The notes below the pieces were generated by a model, which ran no database searches, was not told the origin of the DNA, and saw only the letters and a program-made list of their open reading frames with translations. Position numbers and translations under genes: made by a program. From CAVRGQ01 sp963720785 (lineage in GTDB: Bacteria; Actinomycetota; Acidimicrobiia; IMCC26256; DASPTH01), in contig CAVRGQ010000005.1 in the NCBI GenBank assembly GCA_963720785.1, forward strand, positions 434,001 to 498,000: a DNA stretch of 64,000 nucleotides, given 5' to 3'. Shown here piece after piece: positions 51,838 through 59,994 of this stretch; within the stretch, counting starts at the first letter, position 1, and every line of letters begins with the position of its first letter.

Positions 51838-53334
51838 GCTTCTGTCTCCTCGACACGGCTGGCGAGCTTGCCGTCGGCGAGCTCGGTGACGATCAGGGCC
51901 CCGGCGGTGGCGTCGGCGGCGTGGCGCACCACGCGGCCCTGCTCGTCGCGGGTGATGGTGTAGCCGCGCTCGAGCACGCGGCGGGGATCCAGGGCGCGCA
52001 CGGTGGACTCGTGCGCGCCGAGGCGGAGGGCGGCGACGTCGAGCCGATGACCGGCCGACGACGCGACCGCGAGCTCGCGTCGTTCGAGCAGGGCCTGCGC
52101 GTCGCGGGTGATGCGCCGGCCGCGCGCGGCCAGTCGCTCCCCAGCGTGGTCGATCCGGCGGGTCGCCTCACCGGTGCGCAGGCGCGCGAGCTCGTCGACG
52201 CGCCCGTGGTGGCGGTCGACCAGGGCCTGCTCGCGTGCGATGGCGACCGGCACCGACCGACGCACCCGCCGGGCAGCATCGTCGACCTCGCGCTGCGCCA
52301 TCGCGGCGCGGCGACGAGCCAGCGCGGCGACGACGCGTGCCGACTCTGCGAGCGCGTCGTCGAAGCGGCGGACCTGCTCCACCAGCGTCTGCGCGCAAGC
52401 GGTGGGCGTCTTGCACGCGGTGTGTGCCACCTCGTCGGCGACGCTGCGGTCGATCTCGTGGCCCACGCCGGTGATGACCGGCACCGGCATCTCGGCGATC
52501 GCGCGCGCCACGAGCTCGGTGTCGAACGGCGCGAGGTCGGCGCGGGCGCCACCGCCGCGCACGAGCACGACGACGTCGACCGCGAGACCGGCGAGCACGT
52601 TGAGGCCGTACTTGATGCGGCGCGCCGCCGCGCTCCCCTGCACGCGCACGTCGACGACGCCGACCTGCCACGCGTAGCCGCTCAGCTCCAACTCGTGCAC
52701 GAAGTCGTGGTAGGCCGCGCTGCCCACACTCGTGACCAGCCCCACCCGCAGCGGCACCGGGGCGAGCTCGTGGCGGCGGTTGTGGCCGAGCAGCCCCTCG
52801 GCGGCCAGCGCCCGCAGGACCCGCTCGCGGTTGGCCGCGATCCCACCGACGGTGAACACCGGGTCGATGTCGCTCATCACGAGCTGGTAGCGACCCTGCT
52901 CCGGGTAGAGCGTGACCCGGCCGCGGATGCGCACCTCGACGTCGTTGCCGAGCTCGGCGCCGGGGACCTCCTTGAGCCGCCGGTTCACCGTACGGGCGTC
53001 GTCGCGGAAGAGGGCGACGTCGAGGCGGGCGAGCGGCCGATCGCCGCGCACGCCCTTCTCCACCAGCGTGAAGTACGTGTGCCCGGAGGCGTGGCGCTTG
53101 AGGTTCTGCACCTCGCCGCGCACCCACACCTCGTCGGCGAAGGCACCGGCGCAGCGCGTCGCGCACCTTCCCGTTGAGCTCGCCGACCGAGAACGTGGCC
53201 TCCGGTTCGCCCTCGGCCTCGACGATCGAATCACCCGCGTCGCCCGGATCGACCCACACGTCGAGGAGAGGATCGGGCGCGGCGGGATCGTCGAAGGGGT
53301 CCTGATCGAAGAGGGAGGGGCCGGGTCGCGCCAT
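51834..53334 (-). pseudogene. xseA: Exodeoxyribonuclease VII large subunit, frame shifted near 53150
   Basis: Catalytic subunit of exonuclease VII. The N-terminal part (ATG 53334: PSLFDQDPFDDPAAPDPLLD up to FSVGELNGKVRDAL) and the rest (AGAFADEVWVRGEVQNLKRH, the OB-fold; GRYQLVMSDIDP; GLVTSVGSAAYHDFVHELEL; VDVVVLVRGGGARADLAPFD; PVITGVGHEIDRSVADEVAH) are in different frames. One extra base near 53145-53155 accounts for it (length 1 modulo 3). The OB-fold N-terminus carries an acidic 40-residue extension. Given intact xseB in translational overlap, a sequence error is likely. The long C-terminal helical arm binds XseB. Confidence 0.9.
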
Positions 53335-53374
53335 CACGGGCGAGGGTACCGGCCGCCTGTGACAACGACTGGCG

Positions 53375-53394
53375 ACTTGAACGAGCGTTCAAGT
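53375..53394. promoter_or_regulatory. TetR-type palindromic operator
   Basis: ACTTGAACG (53375-53383), AG, CGTTCAAGT (53386-53394): a perfect 9-2-9 dyad. The -10 box TAAGTT (53394-53399) starts on its last base and lies 6 bases before ATG 53406. The TetR gene directly downstream is the obvious ligand-controlled repressor. Confidence 0.75.
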
Positions 53395-53405
53395 AAGTTC
53401 CGCGT

Positions 53406-53987
53406 ATGAGCCCGACCACCGCCGTGCCCACCCGGGACCGCATCGTCGACGTCGCCCTGCGCCTCTTCTCCGAGCGGGGCACCACGGCGGTCAGCATGCG
53501 GGAGCTGGCCGACTCGGCCGGCGTGACCGTGCCCGGGCTCTACTACCACTTCGCCTCGAAGGCCGACCTCATCCGTGAGGTGTACCGGGCCCGCTTCGAC
53601 CGGCCGGAGGCACCGATCGAGGAACCCGAGCCCGCACCGATCGAGCGCCTCATCGTCGAACAGGCACGACGGTCGTTCCGACGCCTCGTCGAGGACCGCG
53701 AGTTCCTGCGCCTCATGCAGCGTGAGGCGGTGCTCGGCGACGAGGACGCGCTCGCGGTGCAGGCGACACTCGCCACCGAGTGGCGCGCCCGGTGGCAGTC
53801 CGTGCTCGCCCTCGGGACCGACGTCGACCCGGCCGTCGACCTCGCGGCAGCGGCCGACGTGATCGCGACGTTCCTGTGGGGCCTGTTCGTCGAGCACCTG
53901 TTGCGCTCCGACCCCGCCGACATCGACCGCATCGACTCCTTCGTACGCACCCTCGCGCCGGCCCTCACCCGGGGCGGACCGCGATGA
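53406..53987 (+). CDS. TetR-family regulator of the adjacent MFS exporter
   Basis: A 193-residue TetR protein. HTH: RDRIVDVALRLFSERGTTAV, SMRELADSAGVTVPGLYYHF, ASKADLIREVYRAR. The C-terminal half is helical with an acidic PEAPIEEPEPAPIE linker. The operator palindrome at 53375-53394 sits just before the start, and its -10 box makes the mRNA leaderless. The stop overlaps the exporter ATG (ATGA), so the repressor and pump are one operon that is probably induced by the pump's substrate. Confidence 0.9.
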   Translation: MSPTTAVPTRDRIVDVALRLFSERGTTAVSMRELADSAGVTVPGLYYHFASKADLIREVYRARFDRPEAPIEEPEPAPIERLIVEQARRSFRRLVEDREFLRLMQREAVLGDEDALAVQATLATEWRARWQSVLALGTDVDPAVDLAAAADVIATFLWGLFVEHLLRSDPADIDRIDSFVRTLAPALTRGGPR

Positions 53988-55576
53988 GCCATCACGAGAT
54001 GGCCAGCGAGGGCGCCCTGCCCTCCACCGACTTCGCCAAGCGCATCTCGCCGCGCACCCGCACCATCACCACGATCGCCGCGGTGATCGGCATGTTCCTC
54101 GCGACGCTCGACGGCACCGTCGTGTCCACCGCGATGCCCACGATCATCGGTGACCTGCACGGCATCGACCACTACGCGTGGGTCTTCACCGGCTACCTGT
54201 TGTTCGAGATCGCCAGCATCCCGTTGTGGGGCCGCCTGGCCGACATGTACGGCCGCAAGCGGATCTTCCTCATCGGCATGGTGCTGTTCCTCGGCGCGTC
54301 CGTGCTGTGCGGCCTGTCCACCACGATGCTCCAACTGGTGTTCTTCCGCGCACTGCAGGGCGCGGGCGGCGGCTGTCTCATCCCGGTCGCGCAGACGATC
54401 GTCGCCGACATGTACACGCTCGAGGAACGCCCGAAGGTGTCGGGCTACATGTCGATGGTGTTCGGCGGCGCCACCATCCTCGGACCGATCATCGGCGGCT
54501 TCCTCACCGACAACCTCTCGTGGCGGTGGGTGTTCTTCGTGAACCTCCCCATCGGCATCGTGGGCATCTTCCTCGTCGTCGTGTTCATGGTCGAGCCGTT
54601 GCAACATCGCCGGAAGCACCGCATGGACTGGCTCGGCACGCTGTTGCTCCTCGGGTGGACGGGCCTCCTCGTGTTCGGCCTCGAGACCGGCGGGCGCGAC
54701 TACGGCTGGGGCTCCCCCGTCATCGTGGGTTCGTTCGTGATGAGCGCGATCCTGCTCGCGACGTTCGTGGTCCACGAGCGGCGCACGGCGGAACCGATGA
54801 TCGACTTCACGTTGTTCGGCCTACGCGTGTTGCGGGCCGCGACGATCATCGGCGTCGGCATCGGCATCGTGATGTTCGCGGTCAACTCGTTCCTGCCGCT
54901 GTTCGTGCAGGTGGTGCTGCAGTCGTCCGCGACGGATGCCGGACGCGTCCTCACGCCGATGATGCTGTCGATGGTCGTGGCGTCGGCGTTCGGCGCGCGC
55001 ATCGTGTTGCGGAGCGGCTACCGCCTGATCACCGGCGTGGGGATGGTGAGCCTCGTCTGCGGCGGAGCGCTGCTCACGCAGGTGGGCGCCGATTCGTCGA
55101 ACCTGCAGGTGTCGATCGCGATGGTGTTCCTCGGCGTCGGCATGGGCTTCAACTTCATCACCACCGCGCTCGCTGCGCAGAACGCCGTCGACCTGCCCCG
55201 CATGGGCATCGCCAACGCATTGGTGAACTTCACCCGCCAACTCGGTGGCGCACTCGGCGTGGCGATCGCCGCGGCGATCGCACTGGGCTCGCTCACCAGC
55301 CGGATGGAGGAGCTCTTCCCGGGGAGCAAGATCAAGCCCGGCGCGCTGCTCTCCCCGCAGACGGCGAAATCGTTCCCGCCGGAGACGCAGGAGCTCGTGC
55401 GCCACGCGTTCGCCGACTCGATCCACCTCGTCTTCCTGTTCGTGTTCGGCGTGACGATCGTGTGCCTCTTCCTCACGTTCCTCATGCCCCGCGGCTCCGC
55501 GCTCGCCATCCGCGACTCGATCCGCGCGCGGAGGACGCCGACGCGATCGACCTCGAGGAACGACTCGAGTCGGTGA
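53984..55576 (+). CDS. DHA2/EmrB-type MFS drug exporter (C-terminal tail shifted)
   Basis: A 14-helix MFS transporter. Motifs include ATLDGTVVSTAMPTIIGDLH (motif D1), GRLADMYGRKRIFLIGMVLF (motif A) and ALQGAGGGCLIPVAQTIVAD (motif C region). It likely exports hydrophobic compounds using protons. The frame ends at 55576 with an unnatural basic tail (RARRTPTRSTSRNDSSR). One frame over the sequence continues EDADAIDLEERLESVMPDGE to a stop at 55653, an acidic tail that looks native. A single-base change near 55530 (GCGCGCG) explains this. ATG overlaps the tetR stop. Confidence 0.87.
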   Translation: MSHHEMASEGALPSTDFAKRISPRTRTITTIAAVIGMFLATLDGTVVSTAMPTIIGDLHGIDHYAWVFTGYLLFEIASIPLWGRLADMYGRKRIFLIGMVLFLGASVLCGLSTTMLQLVFFRALQGAGGGCLIPVAQTIVADMYTLEERPKVSGYMSMVFGGATILGPIIGGFLTDNLSWRWVFFVNLPIGIVGIFLVVVFMVEPLQHRRKHRMDWLGTLLLLGWTGLLVFGLETGGRDYGWGSPVIVGSFVMSAILLATFVVHERRTAEPMIDFTLFGLRVLRAATIIGVGIGIVMFAVNSFLPLFVQVVLQSSATDAGRVLTPMMLSMVVASAFGARIVLRSGYRLITGVGMVSLVCGGALLTQVGADSSNLQVSIAMVFLGVGMGFNFITTALAAQNAVDLPRMGIANALVNFTRQLGGALGVAIAAAIALGSLTSRMEELFPGSKIKPGALLSPQTAKSFPPETQELVRHAFADSIHLVFLFVFGVTIVCLFLTFLMPRGSALAIRDSIRARRTPTRSTSRNDSSR

Positions 55577-55789
55577 TGCCCGACGGCGAGATCCTCCTCC
55601 TGTCGAACCCGGTGGACGAGGAAACCGACCTCGCCAATCCCACGACTTCCTGACGGATCCCCGAACACGGAAGGTTGGGTCACTGGACCTCCGCGCGTCG
55701 CGGCCTCGCAACGTCCCGTTCACACGGCACCCGTACCGTTGATCCTGGAACGACGTACGGGACCGCCCACACCCACGAGGAGACCCGCC

Positions 55790-55975
55790 ATGTTCCAGGA
55801 CGACGGCAACTACCCGCCCATCGACATCGAGGCTGCCGAGGCCTTCGAGGCGCCCGGCCCCGTTTCCCGGCCCGTCTCGGACTACCTCGCCATGTGCGCC
55901 CCGCGTCAGCGAAGGGGAGCGCTCGTGATGCGGGCTGCGGACCGGCGGGAGCTGGCCGTGGCCATCCTCAACTAG
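55790..55975 (+). CDS. Possible small protein of unknown function
   Basis: A 61-residue frame (starts MFQDDGNYPPIDIEAAEAFE) with GAGGAG 8 bases before ATG 55790 and a -10-like TACCGT at 55734-55739, giving a leader of about 45 bases. It has one Cys, no membrane helix and no known domain. The clear ribosome site and promoter make translation plausible, but without homologue evidence it stays tentative. Confidence 0.4.
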   Translation: MFQDDGNYPPIDIEAAEAFEAPGPVSRPVSDYLAMCAPRQRRGALVMRAADRRELAVAILN

Positions 55976-56040
55976 AGGGCCCCCAACGGTCGACTCCGCT
56001 GTGCCCTCCCGCTCATCCGAGCAGGGCTCCGCTTCGTCTC

Positions 56041-56433
56041 CTAGAGGCCGAGCGCCTGCCAGGTCGCCGCGTCGACGACGCCGGTGGCGGGCAGGCCCTT
56101 CGAGGTCTGGAACTGCTGGACCGCGGCCTTCGTGCCCGGCCCGAAGCTGCCGTCGGCAGTGACCGTGAAGCCGAGCGCCGCCAGCTTCTGCTGCAGCGTC
56201 GTGACCTCGGCGGTGTTGGTGGAGCCCTCCTGGATGTCGGGATGCGACACGGTGGGCACCGTGGTGGTGGCGGGGGCCAGCGTGGTGGTCGGCGTGGACC
56301 CACCGCCGCCCGCGGACACGCTCGCCCCCTGCGGGAAGCCGTTGCCGGGATCGATCGAGAGCAGCAGCACGCCGGTCGCGATCATGAGCACCACCACGAC
56401 GATGCCCCGGGTGTTCTGCAGCCACTGGTCCAC
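56041..56433 (-). CDS. Membrane-anchored peptidoglycan-binding domain protein
   Basis: A 130-residue protein: short cytoplasmic start, one membrane helix (GIVVVVLMIATGVLLLSI), a Thr/Pro-rich linker and a PG_binding_1 domain (TTLQQKLAALGFTVTADGSF, AVQQFQTSKGLPATGVVDAA, TWQALGL). It would sit in the cell wall binding peptidoglycan; no catalytic domain is attached. GTG 56433 is preferred since TAATCT (56445-56440) lies exactly 6 bases before it; GTG 56439 is an alternative two codons earlier. Confidence 0.78.
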   Translation of the reverse strand: MDQWLQNTRGIVVVVLMIATGVLLLSIDPGNGFPQGASVSAGGGGSTPTTTLAPATTTVPTVSHPDIQEGSTNTAEVTTLQQKLAALGFTVTADGSFGPGTKAAVQQFQTSKGLPATGVVDAATWQALGL

Positions 56434-56480
56434 GGCCACAGATTAGGGAGTCGGGGCCGGTTGTGCAGTGACCGGGCGCT

Positions 56481-57446
56481 TCAGCCCGCCGACAGCGACC
56501 GCCACAGCGCCCGGTACGTGGGGTGCTCGAGCGTGTCGTCGACGTAGCCCGCGTCGCGGAGCGCCCGGTGGTAGCGGGGCAGGTGGCGCATCGACACGCC
56601 GGCGTCGACGTGGTGCGCCAGGTGCCACCCGATGTTGTACGGCACCAGGAACGAGCGGCTGATCCACGACTGACGCACGCTGTGTGTGGTGAGCCGGCGA
56701 TCGGTCGACGCGTCCATGCCGCCGTGCTCCGCGATCGACCGCAACCGGTTGATGACCCGCCACGCCGTGAGGTACGGCAACAACCAGAACACCGGGTACA
56801 CCCACCACACCCCGCCCGCGATCGCTGCGGCGAGCAGCGCCGCCTGCACCGCGAGGATCTCCCACAGCACGCGGCGCACGCGCGCATCGGGCGAGCGGAA
56901 CCCGGCGAGTTGCGCGCGCAGCAGCTTGAGGCCGGTACGCCCGGTCGCGTCGCGCACGAGCTTGCGGCGCAGGCTGTCGCGCCCGATCGGATAGCCGGCG
57001 TACAGCGGGATGTCGGGTTCGTCGGGGCCGAACTCCTTGCGGTGGTGCGCCATGTGCACGCGCCGGTAGGCGTCGGTCGACGTGAATCCCGGGAAGCCGA
57101 CGAACCACCGGCCGACGAAGTCGTTCCACCACCGGTTCGCGAACAGCGTGCGGTGCGCGGCCTCGTGCATCAGCGCGGCGAGCTGCGCGTGCGTGCGCCC
57201 CATGAGCAGGAACGCCACGACGTACCCGACCGGGTTGCCCCACCACACCGCCGCGCCGACGATCACGCACGCCTGCACCCACACCCACAGGACCGACCAC
57301 GCGTTGCGCAACGACGGGATGCGCCGCAGCTGGTCGCGGAACGCCGGTTGCGGACGGCCGTCGGCCCGCACCCGCGCGGTCTCGTGCGCCACCGGCAGCG
57401 ACGCCGGGCTGGGCACCATGCCCCCGAGCACACGAGTGACGGGCAT
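56481..57446 (-). CDS. Membrane fatty acid desaturase-family protein
   Basis: A 321-residue diiron membrane enzyme. The three histidine boxes are LMHEAAHRTLFA, VHMAHHRKEFG and WHLAHHVDAGVSM, with membrane segments between them (VWVQACVIVGAAVWWG, LWEILAVQAALLAAAIAGG). Likely inserts a double bond or hydroxyl group into lipid acyl chains or carotenoids using O2. ATG 57446 has TACCAT (57459-57454) 7 bases upstream. Its electron donor is not encoded nearby. Confidence 0.85.
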   Translation of the reverse strand: MPVTRVLGGMVPSPASLPVAHETARVRADGRPQPAFRDQLRRIPSLRNAWSVLWVWVQACVIVGAAVWWGNPVGYVVAFLLMGRTHAQLAALMHEAAHRTLFANRWWNDFVGRWFVGFPGFTSTDAYRRVHMAHHRKEFGPDEPDIPLYAGYPIGRDSLRRKLVRDATGRTGLKLLRAQLAGFRSPDARVRRVLWEILAVQAALLAAAIAGGVWWVYPVFWLLPYLTAWRVINRLRSIAEHGGMDASTDRRLTTHSVRQSWISRSFLVPYNIGWHLAHHVDAGVSMRHLPRYHRALRDAGYVDDTLEHPTYRALWRSLSAG

Positions 57447-57549
57447 GCCCCCGATGGTAGGACCCGGGCCCCGACGGCGGCCCGCACCGATGAGTTCTGC
57501 TGCGGTCACCCGTCTATCGTCCCGACGCAACCGACGACAGGAGCAAGCG

Positions 57550-58098
57550 GTGGGCACCATCCATGTGCACGAGTTCACGACGATGAACGGCGTCATCGAC
57601 GCCCCGCTGTGGACCGTCCCGTACGGATTCGACCCGGGAATGGGCGAGGTCATCGGCGCCGTCTGCGACGCGAGCGAGGCGATCCTCCTCGGGCGCACCA
57701 CCTACGAGATGTTCGCTCCCGCGTGGTCCACCCGGACCGTCGACGACGACCCCGGAGCACCGTTCTTCAACGACACCCCGAAGTACGTGGTGTCGTCGAC
57801 CCTGATCGACCCCGAGTGGGGGCCGGTCACCGTGCTCGGCGGCTACGACCCGGCCGCGATCGCCGGCCTCAAGGAATCCGTCGACGGTGGGATCTACGTG
57901 AGCGGAAGCGGCACCCTGGTGCGGGCGATGGTCGCCGACGGCCTCGTCGACGAATTGCACCTGTTCGTGTACCCACTGGCTCGCGCAGATGGTCCGCGCC
58001 TGTTCGAGCCCGGCGACGCCGAATCCACCTGGTCACTCGCCGACAGCCGTCGCTACGACAACGGCGTGCAGTACCTCAACTATCGCTTCGCCGGCTGA
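57550..58098 (+). CDS. Dihydrofolate reductase-fold (RibD_C) family protein
   Basis: A 182-residue protein of the RibD_C/DHFR-like family. TIHVHEFTTMNGVIDAPLWT is the N-terminal strand-loop, AILLGRTTYEMFAPAW the NADPH-binding-type motif, KYVVSSTLIDPEW and GGIYVSGSGTLVRAMVADGL the later core. Such proteins are NADPH-dependent reductases of uncertain substrate; this one is not the essential folA type. GTG 57550 is preceded by AGGAG. The E2-like acyltransferase gene follows on the same strand after 31 bases. Confidence 0.82.
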   Translation: MGTIHVHEFTTMNGVIDAPLWTVPYGFDPGMGEVIGAVCDASEAILLGRTTYEMFAPAWSTRTVDDDPGAPFFNDTPKYVVSSTLIDPEWGPVTVLGGYDPAAIAGLKESVDGGIYVSGSGTLVRAMVADGLVDELHLFVYPLARADGPRLFEPGDAESTWSLADSRRYDNGVQYLNYRFAG

Positions 58099-58129
58099 GT
58101 CGTCCGGACGGCAATGGCAGACTCACGGC

Positions 58130-58921
58130 GTGTCCCCTGACCGCCCGCGCCGCATCGAACGGATCCCCTTCCCAGGGGATCGGCGACTCGTCACCGGCGC
58201 CGCGCGGGCGGGGCGGCGGATGCAGCCGATGCGCGGGCTCGTCGAACTCGACGTCACCGCGGCACGGGAGATCCTCGCCGCCGACCCGTCGCTGTCGTTC
58301 TCCGCGTTCGTGGTGGCGAGTGTGGCCCGGGCGGCAGCCGCGCACCCGGAGGTGCACGCGTATCGCGATTGGCGAGGACGGCTCGTCCGGCACCGCTACG
58401 TGGACGTGGCCACGATCGTCGAGGTCCCGACCGCCACGGGGACCTTCCCACTGGCTCACGTGCTCGAGGACGCCGACACCCGGCAGGTGGACGACCTCAC
58501 CGCCGAGCTCCGCGCGGTCAAGGCGGACCCGTCGCGCAGCGGCGCCGGTCGGTGGCTCGACCGCGCCGCGCCCGCCCTCGCCCGGGTTCCCGGCGTGGTC
58601 CCGGCGATGTACGCGGTGATGGGGAGATCGGTGACGGCGCGCCGCCGAACGGGGACGGTCGAGGTGAGCGCCGTCGGGATGTTCGCCGGAGGCGGCGGGT
58701 TCGCGATCGCCCCGATGGCGATCGCGTCGCTGCAGGTCGTCGTGGGCGGGACGAGTCGCCGTCCGTGGTCGTTCGGCGACCGCGTGGAGCTCCGCGAGGT
58801 GCTCCAACTCACCGTCACCATCGATCACGACATCGTCGACGGAGCACCGGCCGCGCGTTTCGGTGCGGCACTACGTCAACTCATCGAGCACGCGGACGTC
58901 CTGCGTCCCGACCCCACCTGA
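58130..58921 (+). CDS. Isolated 2-oxoacid dehydrogenase acyltransferase (E2) catalytic domain protein
   Basis: A 263-residue protein that is just the CAT-like trimeric acyltransferase domain. PSLSFSAFVVASVARAAAAH resembles the E2 core and the catalytic HxxxDG is VTIDHDIVDGAPAARF near the C-terminus. The lipoyl and E1/E3-binding domains normally preceding it are missing, and no E1 or E3 genes are near. It may be a stand-alone acyltransferase using acyl-CoA. GTG 58130 has CAGACT 6 bases upstream. The sequence RRIERIPFPGDRRL at the N-terminus is basic. Confidence 0.72.
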   Translation: MSPDRPRRIERIPFPGDRRLVTGAARAGRRMQPMRGLVELDVTAAREILAADPSLSFSAFVVASVARAAAAHPEVHAYRDWRGRLVRHRYVDVATIVEVPTATGTFPLAHVLEDADTRQVDDLTAELRAVKADPSRSGAGRWLDRAAPALARVPGVVPAMYAVMGRSVTARRRTGTVEVSAVGMFAGGGGFAIAPMAIASLQVVVGGTSRRPWSFGDRVELREVLQLTVTIDHDIVDGAPAARFGAALRQLIEHADVLRPDPT

Positions 58922-58922
58922 G

Positions 58923-59088
58923 TCACGCTGCCGGCACCGGCTCCATGAGCTCGATGCGATTGCCGAACGGGTCGTGGGCGTAGCAACGCGCGTAGCCCTC
59001 GAGCGGTTCGTCGTCGACGATGGTGACGCCGGCGTCGCGGAGACGCCGGCATCGCCAGCTGCACGTGCTCGATCCGCTCGACGCGCAT
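58923..59088 (-). pseudogene. Glyoxalase/VOC-family gene remnant with central deletion
   Basis: Only the two ends of a VOC gene remain: the start MRVERIEHVQLAMP (ATG 59088) and, in another frame, the end RLRDAGVTIVDDEPLEGYAR then CYAHDPFGNRIELMEPVPAA to a stop at 58923. About 70 residues usually found between them are absent. The junction is flanked by two copies of GCCGGCGTC (minus strand), 17 bases apart. A nonfunctional relic, or an assembly deletion. Confidence 0.6.
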
Positions 59089-59090
59089 CG

Positions 59091-59525
59091 TCACTCGACG
59101 GCGGCGTAGCCCTGGGCGAGACGCTCGAGCCACCAGGCGGGGGCGTTGTCGATGATGTTGCCGAGGTGGGAGTAGTCGTGCCAGCGCACGATCTTGCCGT
59201 CGCGCACCTCCATCACCGTCACGAACGGGTGGAGGATCACCTCGCCGGTGTGGAACTGCCACTCCTCGACGTGCTCCCAGATCACGAGGTCGCCCTCGGC
59301 GACGAGGTGACCGGGGTGGTGGTAGTAGCCCGACAGCGGCTCGATGCCGATCTTCAGCCGGCGCACGATGTCGGCGGGGCCGGTCGCGCCCACGCCGTCC
59401 ATGCCCTTGTCGGTGTAGTGGGCGTCGTCGCTGAAGAAGGTGGCCATGGCGTCCCAGTCGCGCAGGAAGTGCGCGGCCCAGTACGACTCGACGACCTGAC
59501 GGTTGCGTGCTTCGAGGGTTCCCAT
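59091..59525 (-). CDS. SnoaL-like / NTF2-fold protein
   Basis: A 144-residue cone-shaped alpha+beta barrel protein (NRQVVESYWAAHFLRDWDAM, ATFFSDDAHYTDKGMDGVGA, HVEEWQFHTGEVILHPFVTV, RDGKIVRWHDYSHLGNIIDN). Related to limonene-epoxide hydrolase and polyketide cyclases; an Asp-Arg-Asp triad is possible (RDGKIVRWHDY) but cannot be confirmed. ATG 59525, with a weak GAGACT 7 bases upstream. It lies just upstream of the glyoxalase remnant, same strand. Confidence 0.78.
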   Translation of the reverse strand: MGTLEARNRQVVESYWAAHFLRDWDAMATFFSDDAHYTDKGMDGVGATGPADIVRRLKIGIEPLSGYYHHPGHLVAEGDLVIWEHVEEWQFHTGEVILHPFVTVMEVRDGKIVRWHDYSHLGNIIDNAPAWWLERLAQGYAAVE

Positions 59526-59570
59526 GGGCCGCAGTCTCGCGGATTCGGGCGCGTGTGGTCGACTGGTGCG

Positions 59571-59960
59571 ATGGCCCACGATCCCGCCGCCCTGTCGCCC
59601 GAACTCACCGGGTTCCTCGCCGAACGTCACCTGGCGTCGCTCACCACCGTGCGCGCCGACGGCTCGCTGCACGTGTGCGCGGTGGGGTTCACGTGGGACG
59701 CCGACGCGCGCATCGCCCGGGTGATCACCAGCGCGGGGTCGCAGAAGGCCCGCAACGTGCAGCTGACGGGCCGGGCTGCGGTCGGGCAGGTCGACGGGCC
59801 GCGCTGGTGCTCGCTGGAGGGCCCGGCGCGCGTGGTCGAGGATCCCGCCGCCGTCGGGGAGGCGGTCGACCGCTATCGCGCGCGCTACCGCGAGCCGCGG
59901 GAGAACCCGAACCGCGTCGCGATCGAGATCACCGCGGAGCGGGTGCTCGGCCGGGCCTGA
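59571..59960 (+). CDS. PPOX-class F420/FMN-dependent pyridoxamine-5'-phosphate oxidase-fold protein
   Basis: A 129-residue split-barrel protein. LTGFLAERHLASLTTVRADG then SLHVCAVGFTWD and VITSAGSQKARNVQLTGRAA are typical of the TIGR03618 group of F420-dependent enzymes in Actinobacteria. It probably reduces small substrates using F420 or FMN. ATG 59571. Divergent from the SnoaL-like gene with 45 bases between starts. Confidence 0.82.
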   Translation: MAHDPAALSPELTGFLAERHLASLTTVRADGSLHVCAVGFTWDADARIARVITSAGSQKARNVQLTGRAAVGQVDGPRWCSLEGPARVVEDPAAVGEAVDRYRARYREPRENPNRVAIEITAERVLGRA

Positions 59961-59994
59961 CCCGGCACCGGTCACTGCGCCGGTAGCGGACCGG

